Of a stretch of 64,000 bases of DNA, positions 52,530 through 60,562 are shown piece after piece. The notes under the pieces are model-generated. The model worked only from the letters and a program-made list of their open reading frames with translations. It ran no database searches and was not told the DNA's origin. Where the stretch lies: assembly GCA_001803045.1 (NCBI GenBank), contig MHAR01000021.1:1-64000 (forward strand), written 5' to 3'. The DNA is from Ignavibacteria bacterium RIFOXYB12_FULL_35_14. Lineage in GTDB: Bacteria; Bacteroidota; Ignavibacteria; Ignavibacteriales; Ignavibacteriaceae. Position 1 is the stretch's first letter; every line of letters starts with the position of its first letter. The position numbers and the translations under genes were made by a program.

Positions 52530-52994
52530 TTAAAATTTTTCTCCCTTTGATTCTCTAATATGACTTCCAACAGATCTGATTCTTCCCCACATAGAAATGA
52601 AGAAAATAATTATGCCTATTACTTGTCCGAATGCAGATATTGGAAGTAAGAATTTTAGAAGCTCATTAGGCAAAACAAAAGCAGAAATAACTTGAGAAAA
52701 AAAACGGATAAGCGTTGAAACAGTAATTATAAAATATGTAACAAGAATAAGATCGGGTTTATAAAGTTTGTCGTCTTTTTCGGGGCGTGGAAAAAACCAT
52801 AACGCAACACCCATAATCATCATCATAATAGAACCTACAAGAATTATATGTTTATGAGCGGAAACCATATCGGGGTGAGGCCATAAATAAAAATAATTAC
52901 GTGCAATTAATAGATATAGACCGGTAATAATTCCTATTAGGAGAAATATTATACTGGTTTTCACGAAATATCTCACGGTTGAAAACATAAGCAA
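52530..52994 (-). CDS. small His-containing membrane protein of the NOR operon
   Basis: 154 residues with four membrane helices. WPHPDMVSAHKHIILVGSIM places three His at the end of one helix and the start of the next, similar to haem-ligand patterns in the N-terminal part of haem-copper subunits and related proteins. It precedes subunit II in the operon (87-nt gap). It may be an extra haem-b subunit or an assembly factor. Confidence 0.7.
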   Translation of the reverse strand: MLMFSTVRYFVKTSIIFLLIGIITGLYLLIARNYFYLWPHPDMVSAHKHIILVGSIMMMIMGVALWFFPRPEKDDKLYKPDLILVTYFIITVSTLIRFFSQVISAFVLPNELLKFLLPISAFGQVIGIIIFFISMWGRIRSVGSHIRESKGEKF

Positions 52995-53029
52995 TCCTTT
53001 TTATGGTTTACTTACATACATTTTCCCTC

Positions 53030-53329
53030 TCATTCCGTATCAATAACTACTTCATAGAATTTAGGAGAGAGTGGTCCTTCCAACAGAGTTTTTAATCTGT
53101 TAAAAGCTTCTTGACGTTCTTTACTGGTATGCATGGTCATAAAAGTTTTTTCACTTTCATGTTCAACTAAAGTTACAAATCCGCCTTTTCCTTTGGTACC
53201 TTTTAGAAGTCGCCTTGAGATAAATCCGTTAAAATTTTTGTAAATGCTATTTGACCATTTGAACCACTCAAGAAATTCGGCTTCTTTGCCGGTTTTTATC
53301 GGAGGAAATTCGATTGTGTTGATAAACAT
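53030..53329 (-). CDS. ABM-fold (antibiotic biosynthesis monooxygenase-like) protein
   Basis: I use ATG 53329 (MFINTIEFPPIK), which has GAGGAG 9-14 nt upstream; the frame is open further but without such a signal. About 99 residues with the ferredoxin-like ABM fold: IKTGKEAEFLEWFKWSNSIYK, FNGFISRRLLKGTKG and FVTLVEHESEKTFMTMHTS. Relatives include haem-degrading and quinol monooxygenases. Its location between the hemerythrin and NOR genes suggests a role with haem or NO stress. Confidence 0.7.
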   Translation of the reverse strand: MFINTIEFPPIKTGKEAEFLEWFKWSNSIYKNFNGFISRRLLKGTKGKGGFVTLVEHESEKTFMTMHTSKERQEAFNRLKTLLEGPLSPKFYEVVIDTE

Positions 53330-53412
53330 TAATTCATCTCCTCTTTTTTGTATAAATAAACGCAAACTCTCTTAGCAAGAAGTTCAACAGTTTGCGTGAA
53401 CCTAAAAAGTAA

Positions 53413-54474
53413 TTAATGCAATTTTAGCTTTAAGTATTCACCCACTAAAATTGCAGCAGGATACATAACTTCTTCTTCTGTCTTCGCATGAAGTTTTAGA
53501 TTCTCGGCAAAATCAACATATTCCATTCTTTTAAGCTTCTTAGCAATATCTGCAAATTTATCAAGAGCTTGAACAATTTGTTTGTGCTCTTCCAGCATGT
53601 GAGGTAAATCTGCTTTTAATTTATCAGTCATAGATAGAACTGATTTCATATCTTCAATTATATGACCTTTCGCCAAATCAGTTAATAATCCGAGCGGAGG
53701 GAGTGCGATCTCTTCCTCTTTAACAAAGTGACCATGCAAAATCTTTGCAACCTGCTTTGCTGCTACACTAATTTCGCCTTCTTCTTTAGTGGCTTTAGCA
53801 AGAACCGCATGAAGTGCTTCATGCTCAATTTTTAATGACCTTGGGATTGATATTTCCATGCTAATTACTCCTATTTCATGTTTTTCTTCTTGGTGTTTTA
53901 TTGCAGATTCATAATTTTCTTCTGCGAAATGAAGAAAAGTTACATACGCTTTTACATATTTTCTGCCAGCTTCAACATTATTTGGTTCATAATTTTTTGT
54001 TTCGATTACTTCACTAAATAATTTCTTGATCTCTTGCGTTGAAAGATTAGCTTTGGTAAACACGTTATTGATTGGATCGAAAGAATTTTTTTCGATCGAA
54101 AGATCAGCCGCCGGTATAACGGGACCTAGATCTCTTCCGGCGGGTTTCAAACCGTTGTATGGTTCACCTTCACCGGCTCTATGAAGCCGAACTAAAGTTT
54201 CGAAGAAATACATATCTGCCATCTCTTGAACTTCTTTGCTGATATTTCTTACAGCCAGCGTTTTTTGAAAAGCTTCTTTGATTGCATTTTCATCATTCTT
54301 ACCAACCCAGATAAGAACGAGGTTTACATTTTTTGTTTCAAGCGCTTGCCTTGCTGCTTTAACGACCGGACCATCAAGTCCATCGCAGTGGGCAAACGAT
54401 TCTGTAGAAGCGAGTAAAAAGAAAACTACTGTAACAGCAAGCAGTTTTAGCGGTTTTGAAATTGTGTGTGTCAT
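53413..54474 (-). CDS. secreted DUF6448-hemerythrin fusion protein
   Basis: 353 residues with a signal peptide (LLAVTVVFFLLASTESFAHC). Residues about 29-200 match DUF6448: AHCDGLDGPVVKAARQAL, YFFETLVRLHRAGEGEPYNG and GLKPAGRDLGP. Residues about 210-350 form a hemerythrin-like HHE bundle with His/Glu ligands in KIEHEALHAVL, LHGHFVKEEE, LEEHKQIV and LKLHAKTEEEVMYP. Hemerythrin domains bind O2 or NO at a diiron site. Export to the periplasm beside an NO reductase suggests NO binding, sensing or scavenging outside the cytoplasm. It is the first gene after the FNR-like box. Confidence 0.82.
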   Translation of the reverse strand: MTHTISKPLKLLAVTVVFFLLASTESFAHCDGLDGPVVKAARQALETKNVNLVLIWVGKNDENAIKEAFQKTLAVRNISKEVQEMADMYFFETLVRLHRAGEGEPYNGLKPAGRDLGPVIPAADLSIEKNSFDPINNVFTKANLSTQEIKKLFSEVIETKNYEPNNVEAGRKYVKAYVTFLHFAEENYESAIKHQEEKHEIGVISMEISIPRSLKIEHEALHAVLAKATKEEGEISVAAKQVAKILHGHFVKEEEIALPPLGLLTDLAKGHIIEDMKSVLSMTDKLKADLPHMLEEHKQIVQALDKFADIAKKLKRMEYVDFAENLKLHAKTEEEVMYPAAILVGEYLKLKLH

Positions 54475-54534
54475 AAAATTTTTCCTTTAATGTTTTACCT
54501 TGCAAATATAACAACGGAAGAGAAAACATCCTTT

Positions 54535-54544
54535 GACTTAAGTC
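54535..54544. promoter_or_regulatory. Crp/Fnr-type palindrome before the NOR operon
   Basis: GACTTAAGTC is a perfect 10-bp palindrome inside TTTGACTTAAGTCGGA. It resembles the FNR/DNR consensus TTGAT-N4-ATCAA (here TTGAC-N4-GTCGG). It lies 60-70 bp upstream of the hemerythrin start and just downstream of the crp/fnr-like gene, fitting activation of the operon by that protein. Confidence 0.5.
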
Positions 54545-54592
54545 GGATTTGTCATTATTTAAAGAGCAGAAAATGAATTAATAGATCAAAAA

Positions 54593-55300
54593 TTACCTGG
54601 CTAAAGCTTTTAATTTTTTGAGATCAAGAATAAAAATTGATTTACCGGAAACGCGAATTATTTTTTCATCTTGTAGTTTCTTGAGAAGTCTAGAAAGTGT
54701 ATCCGTAATTGTCCCGATATAAGCTGCAATATTTTTTTTAGATATAGTGATTCTTAGAAAAGGTTCCGGAAGTTTGTCTGTGCCGGCTTTATTTATTTCG
54801 TCAAGGAGATATCCGGCAAATCGATTCATCACTTCTTTGGAGGAAAGTTCTTCAACTTTTTGAGTGAGGTGTCGCATTTTTTTAGCAAAACCAACAAGCA
54901 TATTAAAGCAAATTGTGGAATTACTTTTAATTAAAGTTATGAATTCTTCTTTAGGAATAAATATTAGACTGGCATCGTTAAGAGCTTGGGCATTCACAGG
55001 ATATTTTGCACCTTCAAATAGAGGAACATCTCCGAAGGATTCATAAGGTTTTAGCAAATGCAGAATTGATTCTTTCCCATCAACTGATATTTTAAAAATT
55101 TTTATAGAACCTTCAATAATTATAAAGAATCCTTTATAATAGTCCCCTTCTAAAAATATTGTGTCGTTCTTTTGGAAATCTTGAATCTTGCAGATTGCTG
55201 ATATTTTATTTAATTGTTCATCAAATAAATCTGAAAATATTGGAAGACATTTAAGTATGTCGTGAATGATTTGTCGATTGTTTTTACTAATTGTAATCAT
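54593..55300 (-). CDS. Crp/Fnr-family regulator (DNR-like)
   Basis: 235 residues: cyclic-nucleotide-binding-like beta barrel (about 15-130, LFDEQLNKISAICKIQDFQK, GDYYKGFFIIIEGSIKIFK), a dimer helix, and a C-terminal winged helix (ISKKNIAAYIGTITDTLSRLLKKL). The N-terminal Cys cluster of FNR is absent (only scattered Cys), so it is not an Fe-S O2 sensor of that type; DNR-type proteins that sense NO through haem fit better. It is the first gene upstream of the NOR cluster in the same direction. Confidence 0.85.
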   Translation of the reverse strand: MITISKNNRQIIHDILKCLPIFSDLFDEQLNKISAICKIQDFQKNDTIFLEGDYYKGFFIIIEGSIKIFKISVDGKESILHLLKPYESFGDVPLFEGAKYPVNAQALNDASLIFIPKEEFITLIKSNSTICFNMLVGFAKKMRHLTQKVEELSSKEVMNRFAGYLLDEINKAGTDKLPEPFLRITISKKNIAAYIGTITDTLSRLLKKLQDEKIIRVSGKSIFILDLKKLKALAR

Positions 55301-55541
55301 AATTTATGTAAAAACTCTCAAAAGGTTATTTCTAACATAAAGATAGTTTCCTACACAAGCAAATATTTACTGTTTTGATTATTCACTTACTTAAGGCACA
55401 GATTCAGTATGTAAAGACTCACTGAGCTATATATTAAATAAGACCAAAATATTCATCTATACATAATTTATTTACCAAGAATCTTTGAATTTTGGATTCA
55501 TAACAGTATTTTCGAGCAAACAATTCGGCGTTAACTTATTT

Positions 55542-55615
55542 GCGCCCATAGCTCAACTGGATAGAGCATCAGACTTCGGATCTGAGGGTTGAGGGTTCAA
55601 ATCCTTCTGGGCGTA
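55542..55615 (+). tRNA. tRNA-Arg (anticodon TCG)
   Basis: 74-nt cloverleaf: acceptor GCGCCCA/TGGGCGT with one G-T pair, anticodon stem TCAGA/TCTGA with loop CTTCGGA (anticodon TCG, reads CGA), T arm GAGGG/CCTTC-type around TTCAAAT. CCA is not encoded. No island is inserted here. A terminator follows. Confidence 0.95.
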
Positions 55616-55631
55616 CGAGAATAATTAAAAA

Positions 55632-55663
55632 AATCAAAAGTCACAACGACTTTTGATTTTTTG
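55632..55663 (+). terminator. intrinsic terminator after tRNA-Arg(TCG)
   Basis: AATCAAAAGTC (55632-55642) pairs with GACTTTTGATT (55648-55658) around ACAAC, followed by a T run. It ends tRNA transcription, and the start codon of tadA is 18 nt past the stem. Confidence 0.85.
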
Positions 55664-55675
55664 TTTTATAGAATT

Positions 55676-56176
55676 ATGAATTTCAACGAGAATAAATATC
55701 GTTTTATGTCCGCTGCCTTGAAAGAAGCAGAAAGGGCATTTGAACAAAATGAAGTTCCGATTGGAGCTGTCGTAGTATTTAAAAATAAAATAATAGGGAG
55801 AGGTTTTAATCGGGTAGAAAGCCTAAAGGATGCAACTGCACATGCAGAAATGCTGGCAATTACCGCCGCAGCTAATCATCAGGAAAACTGGAGACTCTTA
55901 GATTGCGATCTGTACGTTAATGTTGAACCTTGTTTAATGTGTGCCGGGGCAATATTATCTTCTCGAATAAAAAGAATCTTCTTCGGCGCTTTTGACCCTA
56001 AATTTGGTGCTTGCGGATCACTCTACAACGTTGCACAGGAAGGAAAAATGAATCATAAAACTGAGGTTTATTCCGGTTTATTGGAGCGAGAAAGCAGCGC
56101 ATTGCTACAAAAATTCTTTAAAAAGAAAAGAGTTGTGGGTGATAAATTAAAATCAAATCAATCAAACCATCCTTGA
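55676..56176 (+). CDS. tadA: tRNA-specific adenosine deaminase
   Basis: Start at ATG 55676 (MNFNENKYRF); the open frame begins earlier but inside the terminator. 166 residues with the deaminase zinc site: HAEMLAI (His and catalytic Glu) and PCLMCAGAIL (two Cys). TadA converts A34 of tRNA-Arg(ACG) to inosine; its substrate tRNA is present at 2362-2435. Confidence 0.93.
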   Translation: MNFNENKYRFMSAALKEAERAFEQNEVPIGAVVVFKNKIIGRGFNRVESLKDATAHAEMLAITAAANHQENWRLLDCDLYVNVEPCLMCAGAILSSRIKRIFFGAFDPKFGACGSLYNVAQEGKMNHKTEVYSGLLERESSALLQKFFKKKRVVGDKLKSNQSNHP

Positions 56177-56227
56177 TAAAGAACTTTATTACCGATATTT
56201 TTGAGCAACTGAAATAGCGGATTCTAA

Positions 56228-56881
56228 ATGCGTCTCATATTGTTTGGTGCTCCCGGAGTTGGAAAAGGAACTCAGGCAAAAATATTAGCTTCAAGGTTGA
56301 ACATACCTCACATTTCTACTGGCGATATTCTGCGCGAAGCCGTCAAAGAAAAAACTCCTTTAGGAATTAAAGCATTTGAAATAATGAGCCGCGGCGAATT
56401 AGTTTCAGACGATATCATGATAGGAATTATTCATGATGCTCTAAATCAAACCCGATGTAAAGATGGATTCATTCTTGATGGATTTCCAAGAACTCTTCCT
56501 CAAGCAAAAGAAATTGAAAAATTGTTTACCGAACTTAAACTTGAGAACATTTTTTATGTCAATTTAACTGCTAACAGTGACGAGATAATAAGAAGATTAA
56601 CGAATCGAAGAGCCTGTAAAGTTTGCCAAAGCATCTTTACTTTAAGTGAAATACAAGATAAGGAAAAGTGCCCGGTTTGTAACTCCGCATGTAGTTTCTA
56701 TCAGCGTGATGATGATAAAGAAGAGGTTATAAGAAATAGAATGGAAATTTTTAACACCACAACTCAACCCGTTTTAGATTATTATGAAAGAAGAGGTAAT
56801 TTAGTTACGGTAGATGGATTAGGAGCAATTGACGATATTACGGCTAGTATTCTTACTTCAATAGAGGCGAAACTTGAATAA
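56228..56881 (+). CDS. adk: adenylate kinase (zinc-lid type)
   Basis: 217 residues with P-loop GAPGVGKGTQ, NMP-binding part (STGDILREAV), DGFPRTLPQA and a long LID with four Cys (CKVCQ and CPVCNSAC) that should bind zinc. It interconverts ATP + AMP and 2 ADP. It converges on ftsE with a 2-nt gap. Confidence 0.95.
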   Translation: MRLILFGAPGVGKGTQAKILASRLNIPHISTGDILREAVKEKTPLGIKAFEIMSRGELVSDDIMIGIIHDALNQTRCKDGFILDGFPRTLPQAKEIEKLFTELKLENIFYVNLTANSDEIIRRLTNRRACKVCQSIFTLSEIQDKEKCPVCNSACSFYQRDDDKEEVIRNRMEIFNTTTQPVLDYYERRGNLVTVDGLGAIDDITASILTSIEAKLE

Positions 56882-56883
56882 AT

Positions 56884-57555
56884 TCAATTTTTCTGTTTCA
56901 GAACTGCTTTAATAGCCCTCCCCCTTTCTATCTTAATTATTTTCTGTTGATATTTTTTTACGATCTCATAATTGTGAGTTGCAAAAATAACTGCAGTACC
57001 TCTCGCATTAATTTTAAATAACAAATCAACAATTTCACTCGAAGTTTCCGGGTCTAAATTTCCGGTGGGTTCATCTGCAAGAATCAAGTATGGTTCATTA
57101 ATTATGCTTCTTGCAATTGCGATTCTCTGTTTCTCCCCGCCTGAAAGTTCATTCGGAAAACTAAATCTGCGGTGGAATAAGCCGACATCAGTCAATGCCG
57201 ATGCAACTTTTCTTTTTATTTCTTTGCGTGATGTACCAATTGCTTCAAGTACGAAGGAAAGATTTTCATAAATGTTTCTGTCATTTAATAATTTAAAGTC
57301 TTGAAAAATTATTCCTAACTTCCTTCTAAGATATGGCAGTTGATTGGTTTTTATGGTTTTTGAGTTAAATTTATCAAACTGAACTTCTCCTGAGAAAGGT
57401 AAAATATTAAAATATATGAGCTGTAGCAGAGTGCTTTTACCTGAACCGCTCTTACCTATCAAAAAAACAAATTCACCTTTTTTCATTATAAGATTCAAAT
57501 CGCTGAAAACAGTTTGCCTGGGGTAATTAAAATCAATATTACTTAGTGCAAGCAT
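56884..57555 (-). CDS. ftsE: cell division ATPase FtsE
   Basis: 223 residues: Walker A GKSGSGKSTL, Q-loop IIFQDFKLLNDRN, signature LSGGEKQRIAIARSI, Walker B LILADEPTGNLDP, H-loop FATHNYE. FQDFKLL and the size are characteristic of FtsE, which with FtsX controls septal peptidoglycan hydrolases. No ftsX gene is beside it in this window; the partner must lie elsewhere. Confidence 0.88.
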   Translation of the reverse strand: MLALSNIDFNYPRQTVFSDLNLIMKKGEFVFLIGKSGSGKSTLLQLIYFNILPFSGEVQFDKFNSKTIKTNQLPYLRRKLGIIFQDFKLLNDRNIYENLSFVLEAIGTSRKEIKRKVASALTDVGLFHRRFSFPNELSGGEKQRIAIARSIINEPYLILADEPTGNLDPETSSEIVDLLFKINARGTAVIFATHNYEIVKKYQQKIIKIERGRAIKAVLKQKN

Positions 57556-57557
57556 AT

Positions 57558-58292
57558 CTATTTCTTCGCTGCAATAAATTGAACACGTGAGGAGTTAGAA
57601 CTTCCATTCTTGAAAGTGAACGCATTGTAGCACTCTTTTATTGCAAGGCCGGCGGAATCCATTAAATCAAAGTATGTTTCGAACTGGTAAATTTTCTGAA
57701 TATGAACTTCCTCAAACACACTACCATTAGGATAAGTAATGTAAAATACATTTTGGTGAATATTTTTTATGGGATCGTAATTGGTTACCTGCTTGTATTT
57801 AAAGCCCTTGTAAGAACCATTTCTTATTGGATACTTAATGTGCCTAAAACTATTTTTTTCCAAACTTACATCAAACGTAAATATTCCATTATCACTAATT
57901 GTGCGACAGACCTCACTAAACAACGCTGCTAGCTTTATTTTTGAAACGAGGTAATTAACGCTATCAAATGCCGAGACTATTAAATCAAATTTTGTATTGA
58001 AAGGAATCATAGTCATATCGCAACAAACTTTTTGCAGATGAGCTTTTGAATTTTTATCCAGCATCTTATGAGAAATATCAGAAGCAATGAAGTTTGGATA
58101 ATATTCCGAAAGAAAGCGAGCTAGGTTACAATTACCTGAAGCTAGTTCCAGAACTATTGGTTTATCGGAAACATAATCACTTGATATAGCATAAATATAA
58201 TCAGCCCAATAATCATAACGCACCTTGTGCATGATATGGTCATAAATGTGAGAAACATCTGTATAAATCTTACTCTTAGGAATTTTTTCCAT
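57558..58292 (-). CDS. class I SAM-dependent methyltransferase
   Basis: 244 residues with the SAM-binding core: LELASGNCNLARFLSEY (motif I), IASDISHKML (acidic end of strand 2), CCDMTMIPF and FDLIVSAFDSVNYL (motif IV). The C-terminal part is the extra beta domain seen in many small-molecule methyltransferases. Substrate unknown. It overlaps pdxA by 17 nt and is 2 nt from ftsE. Confidence 0.8.
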   Translation of the reverse strand: MEKIPKSKIYTDVSHIYDHIMHKVRYDYWADYIYAISSDYVSDKPIVLELASGNCNLARFLSEYYPNFIASDISHKMLDKNSKAHLQKVCCDMTMIPFNTKFDLIVSAFDSVNYLVSKIKLAALFSEVCRTISDNGIFTFDVSLEKNSFRHIKYPIRNGSYKGFKYKQVTNYDPIKNIHQNVFYITYPNGSVFEEVHIQKIYQFETYFDLMDSAGLAIKECYNAFTFKNGSSNSSRVQFIAAKK

Positions 58293-59268
58293 AGGAACTT
58301 CGATTGACTAAAATCATTTCAGCATAGTTGAATGCTTCGATCATGCTTGATTCATCGGCTATTCCTTTCCCAGCTATATCGAAAGCTGTACCATGATCAG
58401 GTGAAGTCCTAACAATTGGCAGCCCCGCTGTGAAGTTAACTCCACTATTAAAATTCATCAGCTTAAATGCATTAAGAATTTGATCGTGATACATACCGAT
58501 AACCATATCAAATTCTAAATATTTTTTCATTCCGAAAAATGCATCGGAAGAATATGGACCAAAAAAATATTTCCGTTTTGAAAATTTCTTCATGAATGGT
58601 ACAATTATTTTCTTTTCCTCATCACCGATAAGTCCATTTTCACCTGCATGAGGATTTAAGCCTAATACAGCAATCTTTGGCAATTCAACTTTGAAGTCCT
58701 TTCTTAGAGAATCTAGAATCAAGTTAAATTTAGTCGCAAGTAAATCTTTACGTATTAACCTAGGTACTTTTTTAATTGGCTGGTGAATAGTTAACAATGC
58801 GGCTTTCATACTTTTCGACAGGAACATCATTGCAAAGTTTTTTACTTCAGACCAATCGGCAAACATTTCGGTTTGACCATGATAATTTATTTTTGCGTAA
58901 GCCAATGCTGTTTTTGAAATAGGAGCGGTTATTACTGCTTTATTAATGGATTTAACCGGTATATCATAAGCTATTTTTAATGCTTTATAAGATGCTTGAC
59001 CTGAAGCCGTAGTAGGTAAACCTAATTCCTGCTTGTAATTTCCTATGTTTACTATTGTAACGGGAAAATCCGAAGAATAACTCGTTGAATTTACAATATC
59101 ATAACCAAAATTTGGTTTATGCATTTTAATTTCGCTAAAGAAAACATTTTCCGGCAGGATAAAAATAAATTTGTCTTTAGACTTCATTGTAACTCTATTC
59201 AGAGTTTTAATAACTAATTCGGGTCCTACGCCGTTAATATCCCCGCATGTAAAAATAAAAGTATTCAT
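58276..59268 (-). CDS. pdxA: 4-hydroxythreonine-4-phosphate dehydrogenase
   Basis: 330 residues with family blocks CGDINGVGPEL, NYHGQTEMFADW, LGLNPHAGENGLIGDEE, MYHDQILNAFK and TSPDHGTAFDIAGKG. The metal-binding His residues are in HGQTE, YHDQ and the DHG block. It makes the PNP precursor in vitamin B6 synthesis. The start overlaps the upstream gene by 4 nt. Confidence 0.94.
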   Translation of the reverse strand: MNTFIFTCGDINGVGPELVIKTLNRVTMKSKDKFIFILPENVFFSEIKMHKPNFGYDIVNSTSYSSDFPVTIVNIGNYKQELGLPTTASGQASYKALKIAYDIPVKSINKAVITAPISKTALAYAKINYHGQTEMFADWSEVKNFAMMFLSKSMKAALLTIHQPIKKVPRLIRKDLLATKFNLILDSLRKDFKVELPKIAVLGLNPHAGENGLIGDEEKKIIVPFMKKFSKRKYFFGPYSSDAFFGMKKYLEFDMVIGMYHDQILNAFKLMNFNSGVNFTAGLPIVRTSPDHGTAFDIAGKGIADESSMIEAFNYAEMILVNRSSYGKNS

Positions 59269-60524
59269 AAAGTATTTTTTAAGATAAATTCTCCTGTTCC
59301 CTTTTCATCAACAAAAATAAATATTTTATGAAGCTTTGCATAAGTCCACGTTTCCGAAATTTTACCATCACCATTTGTACCGCGTTCAATTAAACTTGGT
59401 GTACCATAAAGGATATAAATTTTCGCACGATTTGTTTCTAACCCGCTCAAACCGGTTATAGTTGAGAAATTTTTCATCGAATAGTCAATTCGTTCATAAT
59501 ATTCTGCCATCAGTTCGTTATACTCTGTGGCTGGCGAAGGATCAATATTTTTCCAAAATCGATGTAATAAAGTGTCATAATTATCACCGCTCTTTAAAAT
59601 TTGTTTTATGGAATCATTCTTAATAATAAATCGTAACAACTTAATTGCAGATTCGGAACCAGCCAAAGCTCTCGGTTTGTTTATCCATTTAACTATTGGT
59701 CTATACGATTTTCTATTTAAAAAACTTTCAGAGTTCGATACAATAATCTCTATTTGTCCTTCTTTTAATTTTTTAGTTAATTGAGTTAAATAAAAATTAC
59801 TTGTCAAAGTTGAAATAGAATCGTACGAAATAATTATTCTATCGTTACATTCTGCGAAGTTTATTCTCTCTAATTCGGTTCGCTCAATTGGTCCGTTAAA
59901 AACAGTATCCATACCGCTGATTACCTTAATAAATAATTTCTCTAAAGTTGTATCAGTGCATGGAATTAGTATGTCGTACATTTTATCATCAAAAGGAATA
60001 AATCCGCCCCAGTTTGTTAAAACTCTAACATTGTTTTCATAGCATTTAAAAATATCATCACTTAGAACTATTGGAGTTAGGAATTCCCCGCCCTCACTTG
60101 TTATTTTTTGAACTCTTTGCTCCTTAAAGGATAATTCTTTTTTTGAATTAACGTCAAAAAATCTAGAAGTAACGTTGATGGTTTTATTTTTATTAGGGAA
60201 TGCGACTACACCTTCGATATAGTAGCTGGGATCTGTAGTTAATGAAAAATCATTGAAGGATATTGATCGATCTTTGAACTGCCGCTGAATGAAATTAGAG
60301 TTTGAATCGCTTACTTCAATTGTTAGCTGGATTGCAGCTGAGTATGTGTTATCAGTTTTTGAAAAGATTAGCTCATGAACCGGTATTTTGTAAAAATAAA
60401 AAAGTTGGAGTGTTGAATCGGAGGAAGGAATTGAATAAATATCGGTGAAAAAATTTGGATTGAGCTTTTGGCTGTAGACGCCTGGGTAAAAAAATAATAC
60501 AAGTAATAAAAATATTTTTCTCAA
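59265..60524 (-). CDS. secreted GWxTD-domain protein
   Basis: 419 residues with a signal peptide (MRKIFLLLVLFFYPGVYSQ). The C-terminal 110 residues match the GWxTD domain: LLHRFWKNIDPSPATEYNELMAEYYERIDY, GLETNRAKIYILYGTPS (in place of the canonical GWxTDRG) and ETWTYAKLHKIFIFVD (quoted in blocks). The domain is common in Acidobacteria and Ignavibacteria and of unknown function. Confidence 0.85.
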   Translation of the reverse strand: MRKIFLLLVLFFYPGVYSQKLNPNFFTDIYSIPSSDSTLQLFYFYKIPVHELIFSKTDNTYSAAIQLTIEVSDSNSNFIQRQFKDRSISFNDFSLTTDPSYYIEGVVAFPNKNKTINVTSRFFDVNSKKELSFKEQRVQKITSEGGEFLTPIVLSDDIFKCYENNVRVLTNWGGFIPFDDKMYDILIPCTDTTLEKLFIKVISGMDTVFNGPIERTELERINFAECNDRIIISYDSISTLTSNFYLTQLTKKLKEGQIEIIVSNSESFLNRKSYRPIVKWINKPRALAGSESAIKLLRFIIKNDSIKQILKSGDNYDTLLHRFWKNIDPSPATEYNELMAEYYERIDYSMKNFSTITGLSGLETNRAKIYILYGTPSLIERGTNGDGKISETWTYAKLHKIFIFVDEKGTGEFILKNTL

Positions 60525-60562
60525 ATTAATTTTCTGTTATTTGCTCAAACATTGTATGTCTG

